Shown piece after piece: positions 16,200-23,743 of a stretch of 25,594 nt of DNA. Position 1 is the first letter of the stretch. The number at the start of each line of letters is the position of its first letter. The DNA comes from an uncultured Mucilaginibacter sp. (lineage in GTDB: Bacteria > Bacteroidota > Bacteroidia > Sphingobacteriales > Sphingobacteriaceae), in assembly GCF_946481715.1 (NCBI RefSeq), contig NZ_CAMLOV010000069.1, positions 1 through 25,594 on the forward strand. The letters run 5' to 3'. Below the pieces are notes generated by a model, which had not been told where the DNA came from, searched no databases, and saw only the letters and a program-made list of their open reading frames with translations. Both the position numbers and the translations under genes were made by a program.

Positions 16200-17139
16200 T
16201 CGTAAAATTTCGGCCTGTGGCTACCGGGTGGAACGGTTCAATGTTAATAAGCTGAGTTGTTTGGCCTATTTACACATGGCTGTTTACGGATCGCTACCGC
16301 CGAAAGGCCACTTCCTGAAAAAGTACAACACTGCCTTTACTGTTGTAAGCTATACCGGCTACCTGGCATACGACGTTTCCGACCTGCCTGTAGCCTTTTA
16401 TGGCGTGATACCTTGCTTTGTAGAATATAACAGCAATTTGGTGTTGGCCGCCCAGTCTGCCGATACCATGACCCATCCCGCGCACCGCAACAAGGGGTTG
16501 TTTGTGGCACTTGCCGAACTCACCTATGCCTTGTGCCGCAAGGAGGGTATCCGTTTGGTTTTCGGGTTTCCTAACCAGCACTCCGGGCATGGGTTGCTTA
16601 ATAAACTTGGTTGGGAAACGGCAGGCTGCCTGGAACGCTTCATCATACCGGTTAACGCTGCACCATTAGAAAAAATTGCAGCCAAATTCAGCTTGCTAAA
16701 ACCGCTTTACGGCGCTTATGTAATAAATATTATCAAGCCAAAACAACAAACAGGCATCGGCAATTCGGTGTTGGCCGAGGGGCATGCGGGGGTTTACCGC
16801 GACGAGGACTTTTTAACATACAAAACTTATAACAACACCTACACCATTCAAATAGGGCAGGCATTTGTATGGTTTAAAATTCAAAACGGGTTAATTGTAG
16901 GCGACATTTTAGGCATTGATGATAATATTGATGAGGTTATGGCCTCCTTGTTGAAGCTAACGCGTAAGCTTGGCCTGCGGCAATTGCAATTCCAGGTAAG
17001 TGTAAAAAGCAAACTATATAACCTGCTCAAAAATTATACGGAGCCAGTACCTTCTTTTACCATTGCCATAAAGGAAATGGGGTCGGGCATCCCGGCAGGT
17101 AAGTTTGCGGTTACGTTTGCCGATATCGATATCTTTTAA
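16174..17139 (+). CDS. GNAT-like acyltransferase
   Basis: This 321-residue protein shows the acyl-CoA-binding segment of the GNAT fold at about 97-135: DTMTHPAHRNKGLFVALAEL (R-x-x-G-x-type loop near 105-110) followed by GIRLVFGFPNQHSGHGLLNKLGW, common in GNAT proteins of glycan loci. A second half of about 160 residues may be another GNAT-like domain. Likely activity is N- or O-acylation of a sugar. The gene overlaps the deacetylase gene by 26 bp, so a deacetylase and an acyltransferase are made together, which fits replacing one acyl group by another. Confidence 0.7.
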   Translation: MQTLEEHIDRKISACGYRVERFNVNKLSCLAYLHMAVYGSLPPKGHFLKKYNTAFTVVSYTGYLAYDVSDLPVAFYGVIPCFVEYNSNLVLAAQSADTMTHPAHRNKGLFVALAELTYALCRKEGIRLVFGFPNQHSGHGLLNKLGWETAGCLERFIIPVNAAPLEKIAAKFSLLKPLYGAYVINIIKPKQQTGIGNSVLAEGHAGVYRDEDFLTYKTYNNTYTIQIGQAFVWFKIQNGLIVGDILGIDDNIDEVMASLLKLTRKLGLRQLQFQVSVKSKLYNLLKNYTEPVPSFTIAIKEMGSGIPAGKFAVTFADIDIF

Positions 17140-17151
17140 CCAGATACCTTA

Positions 17152-18255
17152 ATGAGATTTGTTTTTGCCAGCTACGTTTACACCCATAATTTTAATACGC
17201 CCGAAAGCTGGCTTAAACGCATCATCGCTTACAGCGGAATACAAGACGCTTTGGGCCGTACCAACGAGGTCATCAGCATTGAGCAAATAGACTACGAGGG
17301 GCAATATTTTAGCGGCAGTGTGGATTACCGTTTTAAGCGTTATAAGGAAAATGCCCTGCGTTATTTTCCCTGGACGTTAAATGCCTATATCAAAAGCTTA
17401 AAACCCGATGTGGTAGTTATCCAAAGCCTCAATTTCCCATTACAGGTTATATTGCTGCGGTTGATGCTGGGCAGGCATGCAAAAATCATCGTACAAAACC
17501 ATGCCGAACGGCCTGGCACCGGCCTTAAAAAACACGTGCAGCGCTTGGCTGATAAATGTATTGATGCCTACCTATTTGCCTCTTATGCCATGGGGGTAGA
17601 ATGGGTGGCGACCGGCAACCTGGCCTCGGCATCAAAAATACACGAGGTAATGGAGGTCTCCTCTGTTTTCTACCCCGTTGATAGCGGTGTATCCAAACAA
17701 AAAACTAAGGTTACAGGCAACCGGGTGTTTTTATGGATAGGGCGTTTAAACGCCAATAAGGACCCGCTGAACGTGGTAAAAGCCTTTTTAAAGTTTGCCG
17801 AACGTGAGCCAACCTCCAGGCTGTATATGATTTATCATACCGATGAGTTGCTCACCGCGATAAAAGCATTACTGGCCGCCACGCCAAACTCTACTGAAGC
17901 GGTGGTATTGGTTGGCCAGGTACCGCACAATGATTTGCTATATTGGCTTAACAGTGCGGATTTTATTATTTCGGGTTCTTTTTATGAAGGCAGCGGCGCT
18001 TCGGTTTGCGAGGCCATGTCGTGCGGTTGTGTGCCGGTGGTTACGGATATCCTTTCCTTCCGAATGATAACCGATAATGGCAATTGCGGCATCCTCTATC
18101 CACCAGGCAACCAACAGGGCTTATTGGATGCGCTCTTTAAAACACGGCAGATAAACCTTTTGCGTGAACGGGTCCGCTCGTTTCAGTATTTTAAAACGCA
18201 CCTGTCCTTTGAGGCTATCGCCCGGCAAATAGAGCTGGTGGTTCATTCCCTGTAA
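17152..18255 (+). CDS. GT4-family glycosyltransferase
   Basis: This 367-residue protein has GT-B organisation. The C-terminal domain starts near the FLWIGRLNANKDPLN segment, which is the usual opening of the GT4 donor domain, and contains FYEGSGASVCEAMSCG, giving the E-x7-E donor-site pattern. It is 12 bp after the acyltransferase and ends the plus-strand unit. Its last 13 bp overlap the end of the convergent GT4 gene, leaving no room for a terminator between the two units. Donor and acceptor sugars are unknown. Confidence 0.85.
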   Translation: MRFVFASYVYTHNFNTPESWLKRIIAYSGIQDALGRTNEVISIEQIDYEGQYFSGSVDYRFKRYKENALRYFPWTLNAYIKSLKPDVVVIQSLNFPLQVILLRLMLGRHAKIIVQNHAERPGTGLKKHVQRLADKCIDAYLFASYAMGVEWVATGNLASASKIHEVMEVSSVFYPVDSGVSKQKTKVTGNRVFLWIGRLNANKDPLNVVKAFLKFAEREPTSRLYMIYHTDELLTAIKALLAATPNSTEAVVLVGQVPHNDLLYWLNSADFIISGSFYEGSGASVCEAMSCGCVPVVTDILSFRMITDNGNCGILYPPGNQQGLLDALFKTRQINLLRERVRSFQYFKTHLSFEAIARQIELVVHSL

Positions 18256-19298
18256 TTAAACAATTCCATTATCGCTTTTGCACTATCGCCCACGGCATAG
18301 GGCAACAAAGCCTTGCGCTCAACCGATGGTGCATGCAAAATAGCTTTCGCTATCGCCAACATTTCATTGGTAGTGTTGGCGATATTCCAATTGGGGAGAT
18401 CGGCATCCATTGGCTTAATAAAACTTACTACGCCTGCACCGGCGTAAAGTGCTTCCAGGCAAACTGTGCTAAAACCCTCGTATTTGGAGGGGTGAACAAA
18501 CAATTTGGCGTGCTGCATCATATCCAGCACCTGCTGATGGGGCAATTCGCCTGCCAGTGCCAAATTACCTTCCATACCGAGTTGGGTCGTCAACGCTTTC
18601 AGGTTGCCCATTTCCGGGCCATCCCCACATATAACTGCACGGATATCCGGGAAATCTTTTTTTAACTCATGAATCAACTCAACAAGCAAATGGTACCGCT
18701 TTAAGGATATTAATGATCCGGCTCCTAAAATATCAATAGCTCTTGCTACATCCGTCTGCTTAATAGCGGCCGGGTAAACACCTACCGGTATTACATGCTC
18801 TGGCCTCAAGCCATAATTGTGATGGTACTGGTTTACTATGAAATCCGAAATGGCAATCAATTCCCCGCCTTTAGGCATTATCCAGCGCACGTATTTGTTA
18901 CCAGCCTTTGCATCCTGCCCAAGCAGCCAGGTATAGTGCTTTAGCTTTTTTTGCTTTGCAAACAGCTTGCCTATAAAAGCGGCATCGCCCAGCCAAAAAC
19001 TTAAAATGCCAAGCGGTTCATAATGCCTGTTGATCTTTCGTAACCGGTGCCAAACGTTCCACCATATATATAGCCTGTTGAAGCCTCCTTTACTCCGCCC
19101 GCCAAAGGCTATCACCTTTATGCCATTCCATACGTATTCCTTTGCTCTAAAAGGGTAATGGAGGCTTAGTATGATGATATTGAGGTTAGGGTAACATTCC
19201 TTCAATGCCTTTACAAAAACCTGTTGCGGTGGTATGCAGGTGGTGTCCGCCTCATCCGCCGGGAAACCGGGCGTAAGTATAACAAGTGTTTCAGGCAT
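18243..19298 (-). CDS. GT4-family glycosyltransferase
   Basis: This 351-residue protein starts MPETLVILTPGFPADEAD, a GT4-like N-terminal strand and Gly loop. The donor domain has ILGAGSLISLKRYHLL, VICGDGPE and KYEGFSTVCLEALYAG with the E-x7-E pattern. All GT4 landmarks are present. It is encoded downstream of, and overlaps by 8 bp, the ABC exporter gene, so the two are probably co-transcribed and may act on the same glycan. Specificity unknown. Confidence 0.85.
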   Translation of the reverse strand: MPETLVILTPGFPADEADTTCIPPQQVFVKALKECYPNLNIIILSLHYPFRAKEYVWNGIKVIAFGGRSKGGFNRLYIWWNVWHRLRKINRHYEPLGILSFWLGDAAFIGKLFAKQKKLKHYTWLLGQDAKAGNKYVRWIMPKGGELIAISDFIVNQYHHNYGLRPEHVIPVGVYPAAIKQTDVARAIDILGAGSLISLKRYHLLVELIHELKKDFPDIRAVICGDGPEMGNLKALTTQLGMEGNLALAGELPHQQVLDMMQHAKLFVHPSKYEGFSTVCLEALYAGAGVVSFIKPMDADLPNWNIANTTNEMLAIAKAILHAPSVERKALLPYAVGDSAKAIMELFNYRE

Positions 19299-20991
19299 AG
19301 GCCTCGTGCAATGAAATTATTTTATTACAAAAACCAAGGCTTGCTTTATTATGCGTTATCAGGATAATCATTTTGCCTTGTGCTGCCAATTGCCGCAGCC
19401 TTGCCAGTATACCTTGCTCTGCAACGCTATCCATTTCGCTAAAGGGCTCGTCTAATATCAATAAATCGAAATCGTGGTACAGCGCCCTTGCCAGCATTAG
19501 CCGCTGCCGCTGCCCGCCGCTAATGTTTTTCCCGTTCTCTGTAACTATATGCTGCAAGCCATCCGGCTGCCTATCTAACAAAACACTTAATCCGCTAACG
19601 GCAATGGCGTGTGCCAGCCGCTGGCTGCAGGTTGTACCATCCTCCAGCGTAATATTTTTTAAAATGGAATCGTGAATAAAAAAAGGCTGCTGTTTTACAA
19701 ATGAGATGTTTGTGCGGTAAGCCTGTCGATTCGCCTGGCTGGCAATATTGTTATTTATGCTGATAGTACCCTTGTCCTGCTGTAAAAACCCTAAAAGCAA
19801 ATTGATAATGGTGGTTTTACCTTTGCCCGAGTTGGCGGATATCCCCAACACATCGCCGGCCGATATTTCAAAACTAATGTCATCCAGCACAGTCCGTGTT
19901 TCATACTTAAAACTTACGCTTTCAAATTTTACCGAGCGGATTGCTTCCGTTGTTCCGCTTGGCGGTACGGTAATGTTTGTTCTGTTACCGGCCAACAGGT
20001 CGTCCAGTACAAATTCATAGGTTTTTATTTGCCCGGTGCTGTTCATTATTTTCACAATACCGGGGATTACCTTATAGGCCGCCGCCATAAAAATACCAAT
20101 GGTTAATACATTGATGCCGGGTGCATTTGTACTGTACTTATTAGCGGCTACCAATATCAAAAAGCCAAGCACTGCAAAAACCTCCATCAACCGGGCCGGC
20201 AGGCCCTGCCAGGTTTGCTGCATGGCTATGGTGCTGTTCAGTTGTTGCTGGTAATCCAGGTAGCGGCTGCTAAAAAAAGCATCCTTGCCGTAAATATTAC
20301 TTTCCACGTACCCGCCTAGCGATTCGTTTAAATGCTGGATAGTTTTGGCACTGGCCGTTTTGGTTTGATGGCGGAGCGCCCTTTGCCGTTTACGCGTATA
20401 ATTGCTAAGCAATACCACCGGCGGCAGCAACAGCATAAGCATGATGAGGAACAGCGACGGGTGATAAAACAGGATAGCTGCTACCGTAAAAGTTATTAGC
20501 AAAGCTTGCGAAACGAGCTGTTGAAAATCAGTTAAAATATAATGGCTGAATTCGATAGGCTGGTTACTGATCCGCCGGGTTTGTACCGATGAATCGGTAT
20601 GCACAAATTGCCCGTACCCCCCATGCAGGTAATTTTCAATATTCCGGGCAGACAGTCGCGAAGCAACATCGTAAAAAAAATGGTGCTGCACTTTTTGTGT
20701 AAAAAAAGCGAGGGTATTTTTTAAGGCAAACAGCGTTAAAAATATGCTAATGAGCAAAAGTGATCGGTTATCTGCCAACGTAGTCGGTAAAAACGCAGGC
20801 TTAACCGCGCCGGATGCCTGCGTATAAAAATTGATGACGAACAGCAACGCGCCCAGAAAGGCTATATCCAGCAAGGCTATCAGCACATCAAAAAAAATGA
20901 GCTTTAGTAGCTTGCCTTTTTCCTGCGGGGCGAGGATCAAGAAAATGCTTTTAAAAATGTGTTTCAAAACGGCTGCCGTATTTACTACCAA
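19291..20991 (-). CDS. ABC exporter, fused membrane and ATPase domains (MsbA-like)
   Basis: This protein of up to 566 residues has a membrane domain of about 20-310 with several helices and an ATPase domain of about 350-566. Walker A reads ANSGKGKT near 386-393 (Ala in place of the first Gly), the signature ISGGQRQ near 490-496, Walker B LLILDEP near 510-516, and the switch His in ITHNK at 547. Such half-transporters work as dimers and flip lipid-linked glycans or lipids. No ATG exists in the first 150 residues and a stop codon directly precedes 20991, so the start is a TTG, at 20991 or, giving a more usual MKHIFKS opening, at 20967. It precedes a GT4 gene, which suggests export of a lipid-linked glycan. 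Peptide export cannot be excluded. Confidence 0.85.
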   Translation of the reverse strand: MVVNTAAVLKHIFKSIFLILAPQEKGKLLKLIFFDVLIALLDIAFLGALLFVINFYTQASGAVKPAFLPTTLADNRSLLLISIFLTLFALKNTLAFFTQKVQHHFFYDVASRLSARNIENYLHGGYGQFVHTDSSVQTRRISNQPIEFSHYILTDFQQLVSQALLITFTVAAILFYHPSLFLIMLMLLLPPVVLLSNYTRKRQRALRHQTKTASAKTIQHLNESLGGYVESNIYGKDAFFSSRYLDYQQQLNSTIAMQQTWQGLPARLMEVFAVLGFLILVAANKYSTNAPGINVLTIGIFMAAAYKVIPGIVKIMNSTGQIKTYEFVLDDLLAGNRTNITVPPSGTTEAIRSVKFESVSFKYETRTVLDDISFEISAGDVLGISANSGKGKTTIINLLLGFLQQDKGTISINNNIASQANRQAYRTNISFVKQQPFFIHDSILKNITLEDGTTCSQRLAHAIAVSGLSVLLDRQPDGLQHIVTENGKNISGGQRQRLMLARALYHDFDLLILDEPFSEMDSVAEQGILARLRQLAAQGKMIILITHNKASLGFCNKIISLHEAYA

Positions 20992-21035
20992 CTACGCGCT
21001 ATACTTATTGATGGTTGCCTGTATCCCATCCCGTT

Positions 21036-21066
21036 AAACAAAAAAATCCCCCTTTGCAGGAGGATT
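21036..21066 (-). terminator. Rho-independent terminator after the OmpA-type lipoprotein gene
   Basis: Read on the minus strand, AATCCTCCT and AGGGGGATT form a 9-bp stem with one G-U wobble around a 4-nt loop, followed by a run of T. It begins 18 bp after the lipoprotein stop. The wobble pairs only in the minus-strand transcript; the plus strand would have a C-A mismatch, which fixes the orientation. It separates the respiratory/envelope genes from the ABC exporter unit. Confidence 0.8.
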
Positions 21067-21084
21067 GTACCGTTATTAGCTTAA

Positions 21085-21912
21085 TTACTTTGTGATGAGG
21101 TTGTACAATTCATCCAGTTTCGGGGTAAGCACAATTTCGATGCGGCGGTTTTTGGAGAGGGCCTCTGGCGCCGTTCCAGGGTCGATAGGCTGGAACTCGC
21201 CTTTACCTGTCGCGGTAAGCCTTTTGGGGTCTATCATTTCCACCTCCGTTAGGTAACGTGTTACCGAGGTAGAACGCAGCACGCTCAAATCCCAGTTATC
21301 CTTTATCTGGCCCAGGTTCTTCACCTTTTTGTTATCGGTATGCCCTTCTACAGCAATGTTAATGTCGGGCTCCTTATTCAATACTGCGGCTAATGATTTT
21401 AAGGCTTGTTTACCCTTATCATCAATAACGATACTGCCCGAAGGGAACAGCAACTTATCCGTTAAGGATACATACACCTTGCCATTGCGTATATCTACGC
21501 TCAGCCCGCTTTGCTGGAAGCCCAGCAGGGCCTTTTGAAGCTTATCCTTCAATGCGTTTGTTGCCTCATCGCGCTTGCGCAAAATTTCTTCCACTTCTTT
21601 AAGGCGTGCCTCGCGTTTTTGCAGGTCGGATGATAGTTCGCTTACTTTGGTAGAGCTGGCGTTGTAGTTTTTATCTAAACTATTATATTTTTTATCCAAC
21701 TCGTTGTAACTACCATTAAGCTTTGCTATCTCGGCGTGCAGACGGGCCGTATCTGCCATCAGTTGGGCTTTCTCGGCCTCGAGCGTAGTGGTACGCGTGG
21801 ATAACGAATCGCGCTGTGCGAGCAATGCCTTGTACTTTTTGGGCGATAATACCACGCACGAATGCAAGGCCATCATCAGTGTAGCGGCTAATAAAAGGTG
21901 TTTGATTTTCAT
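21085..21912 (-). CDS. OmpA-family lipoprotein with coiled-coil linker
   Basis: This 275-residue protein starts with a lipoprotein signal peptide, MKIKHLLLAATLMMALHSC, with the lipobox Cys at 19. A heptad-like segment of about 33-125, rich in Leu, Lys and Asp/Glu, is probably a coiled coil. An OmpA C-terminal domain follows at about 155-265, with GHTDN at 190-194, NWDLSVLRS near 206-214 and NRRIEI at 255-260, the peptidoglycan-contact residues. It probably tethers the outer membrane to the wall. I chose the ATG at 21912 because it gives the signal peptide directly; the open frame extends 23 residues further, but those lie over the end of the upstream gene and have no signal character. It lies 17 bp after the DUF2461 gene. 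Confidence 0.9.
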   Translation of the reverse strand: MKIKHLLLAATLMMALHSCVVLSPKKYKALLAQRDSLSTRTTTLEAEKAQLMADTARLHAEIAKLNGSYNELDKKYNSLDKNYNASSTKVSELSSDLQKREARLKEVEEILRKRDEATNALKDKLQKALLGFQQSGLSVDIRNGKVYVSLTDKLLFPSGSIVIDDKGKQALKSLAAVLNKEPDINIAVEGHTDNKKVKNLGQIKDNWDLSVLRSTSVTRYLTEVEMIDPKRLTATGKGEFQPIDPGTAPEALSKNRRIEIVLTPKLDELYNLITK

Positions 21913-21929
21913 GATACTTGTTGTTTGGG

Positions 21930-22592
21930 TTAACCGATGGCGTTTTTCAGGAAAACATTCAACGGGTATATTTTGCCGCACAGAGCGGCTATGTCGTCGG
22001 CTGCTTTTGGGCTTTGTACTTCCTTATCAGTAAACTGGTGAAACACAATAAAGCTTTTCAATTTCAGTAGCTCGATGTTTTCGTTATCTGCGCTATAATC
22101 ACGTGGAACAGTTTTTAGCTGCTCTTGTTTGCGGAACTCGCCAAACAGTTTTACAAAACCGGGGTCGTCAACAATTTTTTTCAGGTCGGCAGCATTGTAA
22201 TCTATTTCCTGGCGAATGGCCTTCAGGTGTTCCGCTTCCGGCATCCAGTACCCTCCGGCTATAAACGATTTCCCGGGCTGTATCTGCAGGTAATATTCCA
22301 CGCCGCCCAATTTTAGGCCATGCGATGGTATGCTTACGCCGAAATTATTTTTATAGGGGGTTTTATTTTTGCTGAAGCGGATGTCGCGGTAAATGCGCAT
22401 CACGCTTTTTTTGGGGTCCAGGTCGGCATTAACGCCGGGGTCTATCTGGTGTACTTTGCTAATGAGGCTTGTAGTAAGCTCGATAAGGTTTTCGCGTGCC
22501 TTATCGTGCCAGTCTTTATTTACCTGGAACCACTCGCGGTTATTGTTCTCTGCAAGCTCCTTGAGGAACTGGAGCGTTTGTGCCTGGATCAT
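21930..22592 (-). CDS. DUF2461 (TIGR02453) family protein
   Basis: This 220-residue protein matches the DUF2461 family along its length: the opening LQFLKELAENNNREWFQVNK, the central DPKKSVMRIYRDIRFSKNK with PYKNNFG, and the EYYLQIQPGKSFIAGGYW segment. The family is widespread in Bacteroidota; its function is not established. The protein is soluble with no signal peptide. It lies 17 bp upstream of the OmpA-type lipoprotein and is probably transcribed with it. Confidence 0.9.
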   Translation of the reverse strand: MIQAQTLQFLKELAENNNREWFQVNKDWHDKARENLIELTTSLISKVHQIDPGVNADLDPKKSVMRIYRDIRFSKNKTPYKNNFGVSIPSHGLKLGGVEYYLQIQPGKSFIAGGYWMPEAEHLKAIRQEIDYNAADLKKIVDDPGFVKLFGEFRKQEQLKTVPRDYSADNENIELLKLKSFIVFHQFTDKEVQSPKAADDIAALCGKIYPLNVFLKNAIG

Positions 22593-22619
22593 GCCCTGAA
22601 AATTAATTTTTACTGAACA

Positions 22620-22635
22620 ACGGCAAAAGTGCCGT
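22620..22635 (-). other. Perfect short hairpin after the CxxC membrane protein gene
   Basis: ACGGCA and TGCCGT form a 6-bp perfect stem with a 4-nt loop, 5 bp beyond the end of the small membrane protein gene and 27 bp before the DUF2461 start. There is no strong T-tract on the minus strand, so termination would be weak. It may be an attenuator, an mRNA-stabilising end, or chance. Confidence 0.35.
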
Positions 22636-22640
22636 ACAGT

Positions 22641-22916
22641 TTAATTTAAGTTCAGCTTTTCGTTGTGCAAATCAAGGGCGACATTCTTACGGCGGTATTT
22701 TTTATACCAGATGTACCCGGCTACCGCTACAGCCAAATATGGGGCCGCTAACAAATACATAATACCGGCATTAAGCCCGGCAGTGGCGTGGTTGCCGCTT
22801 TTTGAGTTAGATTCTACCGTAGCAGTACACATGGCGCATTGCGCTTTTGCCGGCAATACACCAAAAACCATTAAACCGAATGCAATTGCGAGGGATAAAT
22901 AAACGAGCTTTTTCAT
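22641..22916 (-). CDS. Small exported CxxC membrane protein
   Basis: This 91-residue protein has an N-terminal signal peptide (MKKLVYLSLA up to about residue 25, AKA before the cleavage point), then QCAMC with Cys 27 and Cys 30, then one hydrophobic helix at about 49-70 and a basic/polar C-terminus. Similar small proteins with an early CAMC motif occur in Bacteroidota, but I know no established function. The motif could bind metal or take part in thiol exchange. I chose the ATG at 22916 rather than a TTG three codons earlier. It follows the DUF420 gene by 13 bp, which ties it to cytochrome oxidase assembly by context only. Confidence 0.75.
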   Translation of the reverse strand: MKKLVYLSLAIAFGLMVFGVLPAKAQCAMCTATVESNSKSGNHATAGLNAGIMYLLAAPYLAVAVAGYIWYKKYRRKNVALDLHNEKLNLN

Positions 22917-22929
22917 GCTTTTCAAACTG

Positions 22930-23505
22930 TTAAAAATGGTAGTAAGGTTTAATCATCAAATATACAACAACGCCTGATACTGTAACGAATAACCATATAG
23001 GAAACGCCCATCTCACCAATTTCTTATGTTTTTCTACCTGCATTTGCAAACCCTGGTAGAAACTTAACAGGATAAGCGGCAATACGCCGGCGGCCAATAC
23101 AATATGCGGGATAAGGATGGACAGGTATAAGGTACGCATACCGCCAACAGCAGTTTTTTCCTCCGGGGATAAAATACCGTCTCCGTTTGCATCGCCGTAA
23201 AAAGTATCATTACGCATTAAATAATGAAACAGGATGTACGATACCAAAAAAATGGAGGACAGGCAAAAGGTTAATATGTTAAGCCTTTTATGCACTGTGA
23301 TATTCCCCTGCTTAATAAAATACAAGGATATTAACAGCAGTATACTACAGGTGCCGTTTAAAAATGCATTGAGCAAAGGCAGGTATGGGGTAAATGATGG
23401 CGCAACCGCCGGGCCGGGTATTAAATGGCGGTTTAATATAATTACAACGGCTATTACAAAAACGGTAACGCCTGCAACGAAACGGAATATGAATTTATCT
23501 GTCAT
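22930..23505 (-). CDS. DUF420 family membrane protein (CtaM/YozB-like)
   Basis: This 191-residue protein has about five hydrophobic helices and the family's conserved histidines (VHKRLN near 72, LFHYL near 94, LIPHI near 134). In firmicutes a DUF420 protein (CtaM/YozB) is needed for haem-copper oxidase function, and the location beside cytochrome oxidase genes supports the same role here. Between helices, residues 105-116 (DANGDGILSPEE) match a canonical 12-residue EF-hand loop, with Asp 105, Asn 107, Asp 109, Gly 110, Ser 113 and Glu 116. It is followed after 13 bp by the CxxC protein and preceded by the GTAC array. Confidence 0.85.
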   Translation of the reverse strand: MTDKFIFRFVAGVTVFVIAVVIILNRHLIPGPAVAPSFTPYLPLLNAFLNGTCSILLLISLYFIKQGNITVHKRLNILTFCLSSIFLVSYILFHYLMRNDTFYGDANGDGILSPEEKTAVGGMRTLYLSILIPHIVLAAGVLPLILLSFYQGLQMQVEKHKKLVRWAFPIWLFVTVSGVVVYLMIKPYYHF

Positions 23506-23549
23506 TTTCTTTTTTTAAGCATCGGGAACCAACCAGGGACTACGCAACT

Positions 23550-23652
23550 GTACGAAATTTATTTTACGTACAGGTTCGTACAGCGGCCGTACAGTTTCGT
23601 ACAATCTCGTACACTTTCGTACAGCTTCGTACACTTTCGCACAGTTTCGTAC
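23550..23652. repeat. Degenerate GTAC array with 10-bp period
   Basis: GTAC (once GCAC) starts at 23568, 23578, 23589, 23599, 23609, 23619, 23629, 23639 and 23649, plus one outlier at 23550. Spacing is exactly 10 bp except for one step of 11. The unit reads about GTACAGTTTC, with changes mostly in the last five bases. It lies just upstream of the DUF420 gene, between it and the SCO gene. The rest of the 23506-23743 gap holds the A/T tracts annotated next. Confidence 0.75.
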
Positions 23653-23664
23653 AGCAAAATGGCT

Positions 23665-23718
23665 AAAAACGGGCATTTGCAAAAATCTGCGTTTTTCTGT
23701 GTTTTTCTGTGTTTTTTT
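23665..23718. repeat. Phased A/T tracts and GTTTTTCTGT tandem repeat
   Basis: A5 or T5-T7 runs lie at 23665-23669, 23681-23685, 23692-23696, 23702-23706 and 23712-23718. The last three are spaced 10 bp, as part of two copies of GTTTTTCTGT plus a partial third. Runs repeated with the helical period tend to bend DNA. The stretch lies at the 3' end of the SCO gene and directly beside the GTAC array. Confidence 0.5.
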
Positions 23719-23743
23719 CGACTTGATTGCTTGCCTATCAGTA

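Noticed and set aside
21913..21981. The longer N-terminus for the OmpA-type lipoprotein
   Set aside because: The extra residues overlap the DUF2461 gene end, and the start at 21912 gives a proper lipoprotein signal peptide.
23550..23652. The GTAC array as a CRISPR array
   Set aside because: The units are 10 bp with no distinct spacers between repeats, and there are no cas genes in the window.
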